Part shown: positions 42,761 through 52,711 of the stretch, piece after piece
Position numbering within the stretch: the first letter of the stretch is position 1
Layout: every line of letters begins with the position of its first letter
Source: Parabacteroides sp.
GTDB taxonomy: Bacteria; Bacteroidota; Bacteroidia; Bacteroidales; Tannerellaceae
Reading direction: 5' to 3'
Length of the DNA: 64,000 nucleotides
NCBI GenBank assembly: GCA_022775005.1
Contig: JALFJR010000002.1
Coordinates: forward strand, 1-64,000
Notes under the pieces: generated by a model
What the model saw: the letters and a program-made list of their open reading frames with translations, nothing else
What the model was told of the DNA's origin: nothing
Database searches by the model: none
Position numbers and translations under genes: made by a program

Positions 42761-43417
42761 TTAGCATAAAAGTCCGGGAAAATAGAGGGTGAGCAATGCG
42801 GAGGCGATACCGATCGCAGCCAAGCACAGCACGATGATACCAATCAGCCTATTGAGCAACCCGATTCTTCGGACATTGATCATGGTTCCTAATTTTGCGA
42901 ATAGAGAGGTGATCATCAGCCACCAGGCAATCGCTCCCAAGGCGATGCCCAACATGCCTATGGCGATCATGCTGACTGGATGCTCAGGCAGGATGAAGCC
43001 AAAACGGGCATAAAGGCCGATGTAGAGTAAAACGATCAATACATTGCTGAATGTGAGCAGGAAGGCCGTGAAGAAATCTTGCGTGTAGGTGCGCTTTTTC
43101 CGGTGTGGCACGGTGGGCTTGCTCAACATTTTGGCGGGATTGCTGCGGTAGATGTAATACCCGAAAAGTCCTAACACGATGCTTCCCATCAGCTGCAAGG
43201 GTGTTTGGTTGGTCTCGACGAAGTTTGCGACGAACCCCATACCCAAAGCGGTCAATATGCCATAGCAGATGTCGGAGAGTGTCGCTCCCAGTCCGGTCAT
43301 AAAGCCGTGCCAACGCCCTTTGTAGAAAGTGCGGCGGATGCAGAGCATACCGACAGGTCCCATGGGTGCCGATACCAATACACCGATTAGCAAGCCTTTG
43401 ATGAAGATTTCGATCAT
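42761..43417 (-). CDS. LysE-family transporter
   Basis: Multi-TM; GVLVSAPMGPVGMLCIRRTFYKGRWHGFMTGLGATLSD. Confidence 0.88.
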   Translation of the reverse strand: MIEIFIKGLLIGVLVSAPMGPVGMLCIRRTFYKGRWHGFMTGLGATLSDICYGILTALGMGFVANFVETNQTPLQLMGSIVLGLFGYYIYRSNPAKMLSKPTVPHRKKRTYTQDFFTAFLLTFSNVLIVLLYIGLYARFGFILPEHPVSMIAIGMLGIALGAIAWWLMITSLFAKLGTMINVRRIGLLNRLIGIIVLCLAAIGIASALLTLYFPGLLC

Positions 43418-43540
43418 TAGACGCTTTCGCTTACTGAGAAATTATGAGTTATGAATTGGATGCTTCCGTTCAATTATGAATGAAGATTTATTGAATTCAT
43501 AATCCATAATCTGAAAAATCCATAACTCATAATTTAAATG

Positions 43541-46138
43541 TTATCGTTCAATGGTATAGCTACCAGCCTTGTATTCCGTGGCGGTTGTCTCGCCCGGCAA
43601 GGTGACAGCGGCAGTGGCTCCTTCCGGAATGGTGAAGTTCCAGATCCACTTGTCGCCCTCATACTTCCAAGAGCTCTTGATCAAACCAGCCGCAGATTGG
43701 TATTCCGCATTGACGAAACCTAAACGTTTGTCGGGTATAGGCTTCATGATGATGTGCTTGAAGCCGGGTTGCGCCACGTCGGCAGCGATGCCGGCCGCTG
43801 TCTCCCAGATCCATTCGCACACGCAGCCATAAGCGTAATGGTTGAAACTGTTCATGCCACGAGGACCCATACCCTTGTCGAGCATGTAGCTGTTCCAACG
43901 CTCCCAAATGGTGGTCGCCCCATTATCGACGGAGTAGAGCCAGCTCGGGTTCTTGCGCTGGAAAAGCAACTCATAGGCAATATCGACCATTCCATTCTCG
44001 GTGAGGGTAGGCATCAAGATGGAGGTACCCAAGAAGCCGGTTTGCAAGCAGTTGCCGTGGTCGGCAAAGTTCTGACGCAAGCGAGCGATCATGTTCGCTT
44101 TGGCTTGACCCTCCACCAACTCGTTCTTGAGGGCGAAGAGGGCCGGTGTCTGCATGGTGTTGAGGATCTCTGTCTTGAAGGATCCGTCGGCCTGGAGGAA
44201 GTTATCACGCAGGTATTGTTGTGCCTCCTTGACCATCGCCTCATACTTGGCCGCATCCCGACCAGTTGCCTTCGCCATGTCGCACATCAGGTTAGCATCA
44301 ATCGCCCAATAGCTGGCACTGAGGTAATTCCAGTAAACGTAGGTCTCCGGACGAAGCACATTCTTGCCGTTGGCATCTTTCATGTGGATGCCGCCTCCAC
44401 AACTCTCCAACGGCTCGTAGCTCAACCAGTCTGCCCATTGGTAATTGCCATTCTCGGCACTCAGTGTTTTGTGATCATATTTGGTCTCGTTGATGTGGTT
44501 GACAAACTTCTCCATAGAGGCCCAGTGCTCATTCACGATCTCGGTGTCGCCAAACTGTTTCCACACCACCCAAGGCACGATCACACCGGCATCAGCCCAA
44601 CCTAAACGCATCATGGAGGTAGGCTCCGCACCATACTGTGCCTGAGGCGCTACACCGGGGTATCCACCTAATTCGGTTTGCGTGTCACGCATGTCGCGCA
44701 ACCATTTGTGGAAGAACTTACGGGTGTTGGCGAAGAAGGTACCAGTCTCTGTGAACACCTGCGTATCAGCCGTCCAGCCCAAGCGCTCATTGCGTTGCGG
44801 ACAGTCCGTAGGCACGGAGAGATAGTTGGAACGTTGTCCCCAAAGGGTATTCTCGATGAGCTGGTTGATAGAGGGATCGCCGGTCGTGATCGTACCGATC
44901 TCTGTGTCTTGCGCGATAGAGGTGACGGGAATGGATTGAAGTGACTTGATACGTACCTCATCCGTCGCCGTGATGGAGACGAAGCGGTAGCCATAGAAGG
45001 TGCATGCCGGATGATAAGCGACATAGTCTTTGCTGTCCGCAAAGGTGTAGTGGAGCAGCATACCGATCTCCGGGGTACGCAGGTTCAGGCGGTGGCAACT
45101 GCCCTCTGGCCCATCCATGCCACGTTCCTTAGCTCCGTTGCCATCGTTGAGCAACTCGGCAGGCAGGCAGGTCAGCTTCGTGCCGCCCTTTGCGTTAAAG
45201 AGGAATGAGGGCACAGCCGCACAATTCTGACCGAAATCGACTACCAAGGTCTCGCCCGGCTTTACGATCATCTCCTCGCCCGGGGTATATTCTTTCGTGA
45301 TAACTACTTTACCGTATGCCTCTTCGCTCTCGCCGGTCACCCCTTTCCAAGTGTAGGCTTTTTGCGGTTGGAGCGCCAAATCGTTACGCAAATAGATCTC
45401 CGCACCATCCGAGGGTAGAATCTCACCCTTAAATTCGGTATTGACTTCCGGTGTAGAGAGGGCTTGCACATTGGCGAAACCCATCGGCTCGCGTGCGTCA
45501 TACTCCTCACCATCAAAAATAGCCGCATGTTTCACGGGGCCTGCGATGCCGGCTTTCCAGTCGGCTGTATTCGTACCATAATATTGCTTGCTGCCATCTT
45601 CGAAGGTCAGCTCTACTACACCGCGGAAAGCCACCTTCTTGCCAATCATACCCACATGGCCACTCGGTGTGATGATCTTGTCGGCCCACCAGCCCGGAGT
45701 GACCTGTACGGCCAAGGTGTTCTCGGCATCGGCAGCCGTGGCCAATGCGTCGGTAATATCGTAAGTGAAGGAGCGTTTGGTCTTCTCGTAATGGGTGAAT
45801 CCCGGTTTCAAGATCTCCTCGCCAATCGGCTGGCCGTTCACGTAAAGCGCATAGACACCCAAACCGGTCGTCATCCAGTGGGCCGCCTTTACCTTCTTCT
45901 CATTTTTAAGTGTGGATACGAACCAGCTTGCGCCATCGGCAGCTCGCTCATGAACACCCCACACCGTATCTGTCATGACAGGAGCGTTGGCAGCGGAGAT
46001 CCATTCCGAGGCGTCCCAAGCCGCATGGTCTAATGCCTCCATGCGCGTCACTCCCTTTTCGGACTTTGGCGTGTTACAACTCACTACCGACAGGAGTGCA
46101 ATGCCGGTAGCCAAAACCATCACAAGATTCTTTCTCAT
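43541..46138 (-). CDS. Alpha-L-rhamnosidase (GH78 family)
   Basis: Signal/lipobox LLSVVSCNTP; VPTDCPQRNERLGWTADTQVFTETG, WADAGVIVPW; start set at MRKNLVM. Confidence 0.92.
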   Translation of the reverse strand: MRKNLVMVLATGIALLSVVSCNTPKSEKGVTRMEALDHAAWDASEWISAANAPVMTDTVWGVHERAADGASWFVSTLKNEKKVKAAHWMTTGLGVYALYVNGQPIGEEILKPGFTHYEKTKRSFTYDITDALATAADAENTLAVQVTPGWWADKIITPSGHVGMIGKKVAFRGVVELTFEDGSKQYYGTNTADWKAGIAGPVKHAAIFDGEEYDAREPMGFANVQALSTPEVNTEFKGEILPSDGAEIYLRNDLALQPQKAYTWKGVTGESEEAYGKVVITKEYTPGEEMIVKPGETLVVDFGQNCAAVPSFLFNAKGGTKLTCLPAELLNDGNGAKERGMDGPEGSCHRLNLRTPEIGMLLHYTFADSKDYVAYHPACTFYGYRFVSITATDEVRIKSLQSIPVTSIAQDTEIGTITTGDPSINQLIENTLWGQRSNYLSVPTDCPQRNERLGWTADTQVFTETGTFFANTRKFFHKWLRDMRDTQTELGGYPGVAPQAQYGAEPTSMMRLGWADAGVIVPWVVWKQFGDTEIVNEHWASMEKFVNHINETKYDHKTLSAENGNYQWADWLSYEPLESCGGGIHMKDANGKNVLRPETYVYWNYLSASYWAIDANLMCDMAKATGRDAAKYEAMVKEAQQYLRDNFLQADGSFKTEILNTMQTPALFALKNELVEGQAKANMIARLRQNFADHGNCLQTGFLGTSILMPTLTENGMVDIAYELLFQRKNPSWLYSVDNGATTIWERWNSYMLDKGMGPRGMNSFNHYAYGCVCEWIWETAAGIAADVAQPGFKHIIMKPIPDKRLGFVNAEYQSAAGLIKSSWKYEGDKWIWNFTIPEGATAAVTLPGETTATEYKAGSYTIER

Positions 46139-46164
46139 TTTTAGTAAGTTTTTAAATAGTCGGG

Positions 46165-46172
46165 CAAATATA
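46165..46172 (-). promoter_or_regulatory. -7 box TATATTTG upstream of GH78
   Basis: TAnnTTTG on minus strand about 27 nt upstream of the 46138 start. Confidence 0.6.
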
Positions 46173-46619
46173 CAAAAAAGACCTCTCTTCACAGGGAGAT
46201 CTTTTTGTCTTTTTTTGATAATCTTATATGCTTACATAAAAATTAGCGATCGGTTCTGGCTTTTTATTTAATTGCGATATACTAATAGTGTCACGACATT
46301 TGCAACTTGTCTGAATTTGACATCGCGAAGATAGCCTGCCTCCGACCGCACCACAATACCTAAATATGGGTAATTTGCTGAGTCTATTACCTTGATTAGG
46401 GGATAGCATATAGGCCTAATGCCCCCAATCAACCCGTTTGACTGAACTTTCGCCGAACATATAAAACACCTAAATAACAACCTGTCAAACAAGCAGAAAA
46501 CTCACTTTCTCATCATTACCCATTTTTATCCATCTGTAAGCCGTAACAATAGATAAACAATGGCATAAAAAAGGAAAGGATATGCGATAAAAAAGGAGGG
46601 GATACACCTTGATTTCTTT

Positions 46620-46703
46620 GTTCGCCTCAGCCGAACGTGCGTTCAGCACAGTGGAACGGCCGTTCAGCAGTGCCGAATGTCCGTTCCACACTGCCGAACG
46701 AAG
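46620..46703 (+). repeat. 4 x 21-bp phased dyad array, copy 2
   Basis: GTTCGCCTCAGCCGAACGTGC / GTTCAGCACAGTGGAACGGCC / GTTCAGCAGTGCCGAATGTCC / GTTCCACACTGCCGAACGAAG. Confidence 0.88.
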
Positions 46704-46775
46704 ATTCTAATCCGTATCTCTTTCTTTTTCCTGCCTACTTCTCTCTATTTTGTAGCCTACTCCTCTTCATTTTCC

Positions 46776-49685
46776 TTACGACAGCAAAGAGAAAAGATCT
46801 CCAGTCAATGCAGCAAGAGAGACTCGGCAACGGGCGCATATATCGGTGATCGTAGCGGCTGCGTTTGCCAAGCGATAGAAGGTCTCTTCATCGAGCAACA
46901 CATATTCCCATTCTCGTTCCATCCGTTTCTCCGCAGGGAGTTCGTTAATCTTGCGACACCATTCCACTGCAGCCGTCTGCTTCTGGCGCACATTTCGGTC
47001 GTTGATCTTATCATTTCCCTTCGTCTCGACGAGGTAGATCTTTTCCTTCGTGCCCACCAAGAAATCCGGATGATAGGTAGCCATCAAGCCATCTTGCCGC
47101 AAATAGTAGATCACAGCAAACGCATGGAGAGACTCATGGATCTTCAAGAAACGCTCCACTTCGGCATCCCGATCCAAGAATTCCATGAATGCTTTCTCAA
47201 ACCCACCGTTATGCGAGGGATAACCCAATCGCTCATAAATAGATTTGTGCACTTCAAGCGAATAGCTCTCTCGCATCTTCATTGTCGCCACCTCCGAGAA
47301 TCGCCGATAATCCACCTGTGCCTCCGCTGTCTGCACATGCGTTTGCATCTGATAGATCGCACGGGCCATCTCGCCGATAAGGTGTTGCGTCACCAATCCA
47401 TTTTGCGCCAACAGAATCTTCCAGTCATACCGCTTAAAGGGATCGAAAGGCTGGCCAAACAGACGGGTACGGATAAAGCGATCGAGGGTGGCCATGATCT
47501 GTGCGTCATTGATCTGCAAGGTGGGCAGGCGAAGCTGCTTATGTGCCGAGACACGATCGAAACGCAAGAGTATGGTACGCAGAATCTTTTGCAAATATTC
47601 CCGATAGGTGCGTGCGTTGAACAGATCACCCGTCACGACATAGCGGCCAAACTGCGTCTTCGTGGAAACCTCTTGCGAGAGAAAGGTCTCGCCCTCCTGT
47701 ACCAAGAATTGGCGCAGGCGTTCCAAGCTATAATCGGTGAAGGGGTGCAACTTTTGGATGTCAATTTCATAATCATCCAACTCCTCTTCAGCCTCTCGCA
47801 GGATAATGGGCCACTCAAAATCGTAGGTGGCGTAATCGGCACGCAATCCCACTTTGATCAGATCACCTACGGAAGCTAAATCTGCATTATCTCCCTCCTC
47901 TATCGCTCCGGCTCCTTGCGCAAACAGCTCGTCATAAAACTGCAAGAAAGCAGGATGCTCAATGATGGAAAGCATATCCAAATAACTCTTCGGTGCTTGG
48001 CGTAGCTGCAACACACGTCGGCGATCCTCATTCTTGATCTCCTGATAATCCGACTCTCTCCACATCAAGCGCAAACCTCGGCCAATGATTTGCTCCAACA
48101 GAATCGGAGCTTCGGAAGAACGCAAAGGCACAATGACACAGATATTGTTCACATCAAAGCCCTCACGCAACATCAAGACAGAGACGATCACCCGAGGACG
48201 CTGATAACGGTCGATGTCGAACAGTTTTGTCTTGGTTTCCTTCCATTCCTCTTCCGACACCTCACCCTTAGCATTGCTGTCGATCAACACAATATCCTCC
48301 TGCCGCAACCCTTCGTCTAACAGGAATTGCTCCACAAAGGGAGAGACGGAGGTATCCTCGCAGATGACTAACATCTTCGGATTCTTCCTCACATCTAACG
48401 CTGTAAACTCCTTTTCCAGTTTTTTCAGTTTCGCCCATCCAGCACGCAACATCAAACGTTGCCCCTCACTCAATCCGCAAGCTTTTCCCCGATAATCTCG
48501 CTCAGCCTTGAAATCCAATTGTTCCAAGTCGGTTAGTTCTTGCCTACGATCCAACAACAGGGTTTTCACAAATCCTTTGCGCATAGCGGTGGCCAGATCG
48601 AAATCTACTACAATATGGGGGAAAAAGCACTTTGCCGCATTCCTTCCAGAACCCTGTTTATCATAGGGCGTAGCCGAAAAGTCCACCTGCACAAAGCGAC
48701 TGCCTTTCCCGCCCGCTATGGCATTCAGACCCTTTTGCCACTCCACCTCTTCCACTTCACCTCCACGTTTCAACTCATGGATATGGTGTGCCTCATCGTT
48801 GATCACCATCAGATCGGGTAAACCAGCCAAATAGTCTAACTCACTGCCTCGCAGGTAACGACGATCCAACATGCCCAAATCGTTTCCTGCTGCCTTGCCC
48901 GGACGTATCGGCAGCAATTGCTCCACAATCTCTGGTGCGGTGAGCGATTGTAACTCGTCGTTTTCTTCCTCCTCAATCGGCAGTTGATTCTCAAAAAGAT
49001 GCCAGTTCGTAAGGGCAATCAAGCCATCACCCGTCGTCTTGCGCCCAATGCCCTCCTCCTTCGTGACCACATTGTTTTGGATAAAAGAGAACACCTCTTG
49101 CCGTAAGTGAGGCGGAATAAAAAGCGCTTGGTTCAGGTGAAAGTCGTTTGTCTCCGGATCGCGATAGCGCTGTCCCCGAGGCATCCGTCCGCAAAAGGCA
49201 TCTAACAGGCGGTCGTAAACAATCAACCCCGGTGCCACGATCAAGAAGTTCTGCGTGAACCGTCCACTCGGTTGCTCCTCATGACGGGCATTCAGCAACT
49301 GCCAAAGCAACAGGGCGTGCATCACCCACGTCTTGCCCGTACCAGTCGCCATCTTCACGGCATATTTGGGCATCTGATATTTGGGTCGAGCCAACGCGCC
49401 TAAGTTTGCGTATGCCAAGAGGCTCTCGTCCACACAGCGGTAGTTGTCGATCACCTGCTCCACCCGTGCCACCTCATGCAGGTAAATCACGTTGAGAATC
49501 GCTTGCCGTTGCCCTTCATGAAAGTTCCGATCACGTTCCATCCTGTGCGCCTCACCAAACCAATAGCGCAACAAGGTTTGTGTCATGGGAGTAACCGCTT
49601 CTAAAAGTGAGCCATCCGCCCATGCCTGATTGACCTGCTCCGTCAATCGTTTGGCCAATTCCAAAGAGATCGTATTCGCATTCAT
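46776..49685 (-). CDS. Type III-like restriction enzyme Res subunit (DEAD/DEAH helicase-nuclease)
   Basis: Walker [29 protein letters not shown]-terminal [19 protein letters not shown] nuclease motif. Confidence 0.9.
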   Translation of the reverse strand: MNANTISLELAKRLTEQVNQAWADGSLLEAVTPMTQTLLRYWFGEAHRMERDRNFHEGQRQAILNVIYLHEVARVEQVIDNYRCVDESLLAYANLGALARPKYQMPKYAVKMATGTGKTWVMHALLLWQLLNARHEEQPSGRFTQNFLIVAPGLIVYDRLLDAFCGRMPRGQRYRDPETNDFHLNQALFIPPHLRQEVFSFIQNNVVTKEEGIGRKTTGDGLIALTNWHLFENQLPIEEEENDELQSLTAPEIVEQLLPIRPGKAAGNDLGMLDRRYLRGSELDYLAGLPDLMVINDEAHHIHELKRGGEVEEVEWQKGLNAIAGGKGSRFVQVDFSATPYDKQGSGRNAAKCFFPHIVVDFDLATAMRKGFVKTLLLDRRQELTDLEQLDFKAERDYRGKACGLSEGQRLMLRAGWAKLKKLEKEFTALDVRKNPKMLVICEDTSVSPFVEQFLLDEGLRQEDIVLIDSNAKGEVSEEEWKETKTKLFDIDRYQRPRVIVSVLMLREGFDVNNICVIVPLRSSEAPILLEQIIGRGLRLMWRESDYQEIKNEDRRRVLQLRQAPKSYLDMLSIIEHPAFLQFYDELFAQGAGAIEEGDNADLASVGDLIKVGLRADYATYDFEWPIILREAEEELDDYEIDIQKLHPFTDYSLERLRQFLVQEGETFLSQEVSTKTQFGRYVVTGDLFNARTYREYLQKILRTILLRFDRVSAHKQLRLPTLQINDAQIMATLDRFIRTRLFGQPFDPFKRYDWKILLAQNGLVTQHLIGEMARAIYQMQTHVQTAEAQVDYRRFSEVATMKMRESYSLEVHKSIYERLGYPSHNGGFEKAFMEFLDRDAEVERFLKIHESLHAFAVIYYLRQDGLMATYHPDFLVGTKEKIYLVETKGNDKINDRNVRQKQTAAVEWCRKINELPAEKRMEREWEYVLLDEETFYRLANAAATITDICARCRVSLAALTGDLFSLLS

Positions 49686-51616
49686 CGTGTTGTCGCATTT
49701 AAAACCACTTGACTTTCAAAACCAAACACATCCACTGCTTTCACGCATACCGTGCGTTGCTCCTTGTGGGGCACACGCAAGCGCGTCGAATAGATGCAAT
49801 GCAAGGGATCATCATCGTTATCAGTGTTCTCCCGATAATCCTGCCAAGTTGATCGGAAGGTGACACCATCATAATCAGGATCAATGCTCCAATACTCAAT
49901 CAATGAGAGGGGATCCTCCTCCATCACCTCGCACAGCTTCTCCTTGTCTTTATCATCGAGCGGAATATTATCTGGCGAGAGCAACACATAGTCTTTCAAG
50001 GCGATGTCTAACTCATCTTGATCGCCTTGGCGGTACACATTTACCAATGCCGCGCTTAAGTATTGTAGGGAGGAGAAGCGAACCGACCGATCGTCAATCA
50101 ATTTCTTGTATCCCTTCTTCGACAGTTTATCCAATAGGTCGGGTGGAATGACCAAGACAACCACATTGGCATTTTGGTATTGTTGGATAGCTTGCGAGAT
50201 GTCGAACGCAAAGTTCCATCCCAAGACAACCACTTTATCCCAACCACCGCCTAACAGGGAGGCCTTGGCTTCTACGGCCCGTTTGATCGTAGCCGCCGTG
50301 GTCAATCGGTTGGGGCTATCCACCATCACCAACGTGCGTGTTCCCTTCACATAGCCAAAGTTTCGATCGTTGCATTGCTCTGGGGCGAAGGGTAAAGCCC
50401 CATAAAGGCCCAACACCACTTGGCTCAGATCGCCCACTCGCTGATAACGCTTGTTGTTGCGGAAAGCCTCCTTTTGATAGTCGCCAATGGATTGATAGAG
50501 GAAAGGGTTCACCTCTTGGTCGATAAAGCGTTTGCGCATCACCAAGGAGGCCGGTTTCCCTATATCCCCAATGATCCAACGTCTGCCTAACCGCTCTGCC
50601 ACAGCCGCTGTGGTACCGCTACCTCCGAAGAAATCACATACCAAATCGCCCTCGTTACTACTTGCCTTTATAATGCGTTCAAGAAGGGCTTCTGGTTTTT
50701 GGGTAGCGTAACCTATACGTTCATGTCCTGTTTTACCCACTTGATACAAATCATCCCAGCAATCTGTATCATCCCAAAAGTCTGATACAGGCTTATCTTC
50801 TTGTTGCCGATACACGACATTCCCATTCTCATCTCGCATGGAAACTTTTATTCCATCTATCATTTGGACAAGATTTCTTTTTCTGCTTTCAGATAGTTTA
50901 ATCCTTTGTTCATGGAATATAGAATTTGAGGATCTCCCATAGTAAAAAATATTGTCATGCATTCTTTGAAAGGCGCTTGACACATTTGCCCAACGACTGT
51001 AAGCCCATATAATTTCATTTTTGAAATTATCTTTCCCAAATATCTCATCCATCAATATTTTCACATAGTGCCCGACATGCCAATCAATATGCACATAAAT
51101 ACTTCCTCGATCGGATAATAGCTCACGCATCAGTACCAAACGAGGATACATCATGCGGAGATAAGACACCGTGCCCTCCTCCCAAGTGTCCGCATAGGCG
51201 AATTGCTCAATCACGGTGGGCTTTTGCTGAATATCCGCCCCTGGCAAAGTAATCTTTGTGCGATAATCCGCTTTGCTATCGAAAGGGGGATCAATATAAA
51301 TCAGATCCACTTTGCCACGCATAGAGGGTAAACCGGTAGCTGGGTCGCCTGCCAATAGTGCCTGCATCGTCAGCAGGTTATCGCCATAGATCAACCGATT
51401 CATCCAACCCTCTCCATGCAGGGCTTGGTTAAACGCATTGGGAATTTGGGGCGAACTGCCTCGAAACAGCCCACTGGTGTCTTTACTGGGCAACACCAAT
51501 TCATTGGTTTGCAAACCAATCTGCGTGCCATTGCTTAGGCGCTCCAAGATTTGTTGCGCCTCTTTTCTGCCTTCGCTTGCGATGCGAGGCAATGCTTCAA
51601 TCAGGGATTTTGCCAT
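49682..51616 (-). CDS. Site-specific DNA methyltransferase (Mod), beta-class motif order
   Basis: [19 protein letters not shown] then [24 protein letters not shown]; overlaps Res by 4 nt. Confidence 0.92.
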   Translation of the reverse strand: MAKSLIEALPRIASEGRKEAQQILERLSNGTQIGLQTNELVLPSKDTSGLFRGSSPQIPNAFNQALHGEGWMNRLIYGDNLLTMQALLAGDPATGLPSMRGKVDLIYIDPPFDSKADYRTKITLPGADIQQKPTVIEQFAYADTWEEGTVSYLRMMYPRLVLMRELLSDRGSIYVHIDWHVGHYVKILMDEIFGKDNFKNEIIWAYSRWANVSSAFQRMHDNIFYYGRSSNSIFHEQRIKLSESRKRNLVQMIDGIKVSMRDENGNVVYRQQEDKPVSDFWDDTDCWDDLYQVGKTGHERIGYATQKPEALLERIIKASSNEGDLVCDFFGGSGTTAAVAERLGRRWIIGDIGKPASLVMRKRFIDQEVNPFLYQSIGDYQKEAFRNNKRYQRVGDLSQVVLGLYGALPFAPEQCNDRNFGYVKGTRTLVMVDSPNRLTTAATIKRAVEAKASLLGGGWDKVVVLGWNFAFDISQAIQQYQNANVVVLVIPPDLLDKLSKKGYKKLIDDRSVRFSSLQYLSAALVNVYRQGDQDELDIALKDYVLLSPDNIPLDDKDKEKLCEVMEEDPLSLIEYWSIDPDYDGVTFRSTWQDYRENTDNDDDPLHCIYSTRLRVPHKEQRTVCVKAVDVFGFESQVVLNATTR

Positions 51617-51667
51617 AACTGCATTAACCGTGTTTTCATCCGTATTAATGCGTCGCTTTTCTTACGA

Positions 51668-51820
51668 GTTTCCGCCAAGCACCTAAAAAGAACGTGGACG
51701 TTGTTACATCCGGTTCGAAGGTACTTGGCGGAAACCTATGCTCAACAGATGCAGCCAGCCGTCCACGCATAACGTGAACGTCCGCTATTATCCATTGAGC
51801 ATGTTCTTTCCACCGCCAAG
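51668..51820. repeat. Interlocking inverted repeats upstream of mod
   Basis: GTTTCCGCCAAGCACCT/AGGTACTTGGCGGAAAC, CGTGGACG/CGTCCACG, ATGCTCAA/TTGAGCAT, extra CCGCCAAG. Confidence 0.75.
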
Positions 51821-52035
51821 TTTCTCGAACCTCGAATAATCAGCAAACGCTAATATTTACCACAAAAAGACCTAACCACAGCTACGCTTAGCGGGATCAG
51901 TCGGCCACAAAAGTACGAATTAATTCAATTTTCAGCAATCTCTCTTTTGGGATCCATTCAACGTTTTCAAGGAAAGACACCCTGGCGGATGGCTTACCTT
52001 CGTAACAGGAAATGAGAGGGCAGGGAAAGCGCAAG

Positions 52036-52156
52036 GCTAAGGTAACGCTAAAGTGACGCTAAAGTAACACTAAGGTAAGTCTAATCCGGCTCTAATCCGG
52101 AATTAGAGAATGATTAGAGGATGATTAGACAACGATTAGAGGATGATTAGAGCTAC
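52036..52156. repeat. 11 x 11-bp tandem array with internal strand inversion
   Basis: Eleven consecutive 11-nt units from GCTAAGGTAAC to ATTAGAGCTAC; CTAA-type units then ATTAG-type units. Confidence 0.85.
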
Positions 52157-52302
52157 CGTAGCGCAGCCTTAGCCAAGCGGCCTATCAGATGGTATTATAG
52201 AGACGTAGCACGCTATGTCTCTACTTATTGATATACTTGCTTACTGCCACCACAACCTTGCAGTTTTAGCTAAAATCATAGGGAAAACCAACGGTGTATA
52301 TA

Positions 52303-52337
52303 TAAAAAAAGAGAGTCACTCATTTGAGTAACGCTCT
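52303..52337 (-). terminator. Rho-independent terminator of the tRNA-Phe transcript
   Basis: Minus strand AGAGCGTTACTCA-aa-TGAGTGACTCTC followed by TTTTTTT. Confidence 0.8.
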
Positions 52338-52348
52338 GATTTTCTATG

Positions 52349-52463
52349 TGGTGCCACCAAGAATCGAACCGAGGACACAAGGATTTTCAGTCCTTTGACT
52401 CTAAAGACTTCCAAAAGCTCGCTATCGCTCACTTTTGGAAGCAACCAACTGAGCTATGGCACC
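52349..52463 (-). tRNA. tRNA-Phe(GAA) with a 40-nt hairpin insertion in the D-loop, possible pseudogene
   Basis: GGTGCCATAGCTCAGTTGGTT-[40 nt]-AGAGTCAAAGGACTGAAAATCCTTGTGTCCTCGGTTCGATTCTTGGTGGCACC; intact acceptor and anticodon arms. Confidence 0.8.
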
Positions 52464-52610
52464 TTATAAATCAATAGAGCTACATAAATTGCTCGTAATC
52501 TTTTATTCCACTGATTATTCCGTAACTATTCATAAGTTTTTGGAATAGTGTATTACTTAGTTTTCGATAAGCTTCTATGATAGATAGAATATTGACACTT
52601 TTCATAACGA

Positions 52611-52690
52611 AATACCTATTTTGAGGTATTCCGTTCCTAATTTTACCTATTTGAGGTGATTTCGGGGCACCCGGGAAGCCTGTACTTTTG
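52611..52690 (+). promoter_or_regulatory. Promoter of the imelysin/DHOR operon: NarL-like palindrome, second TACCTAT, -7 box TACTTTTG
   Basis: AATACCT-N6-AGGTATT at 52611-52630, TACCTAT at 52644, TACTTTTG at 52683. Confidence 0.7.
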
Positions 52691-52711
52691 CCCCAAAAAT
52701 TAGAAAAGGAT

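Noticed and set aside
43754-44605. 283-aa ORF antisense to GH78
   Set aside because: No recognisable domain and fully inside a strong glycosidase gene.
46677-47879. 400-aa ORF antisense to the Res gene
   Set aside because: Res carries clear helicase and nuclease motifs; the antisense ORF has none.
46776-51616. BREX, DISARM or other multi-gene defence island
   Set aside because: Only a mod/res pair is present; no PglZ, BrxC, DrmA or similar genes nearby, so a type III-like R-M call is sufficient.
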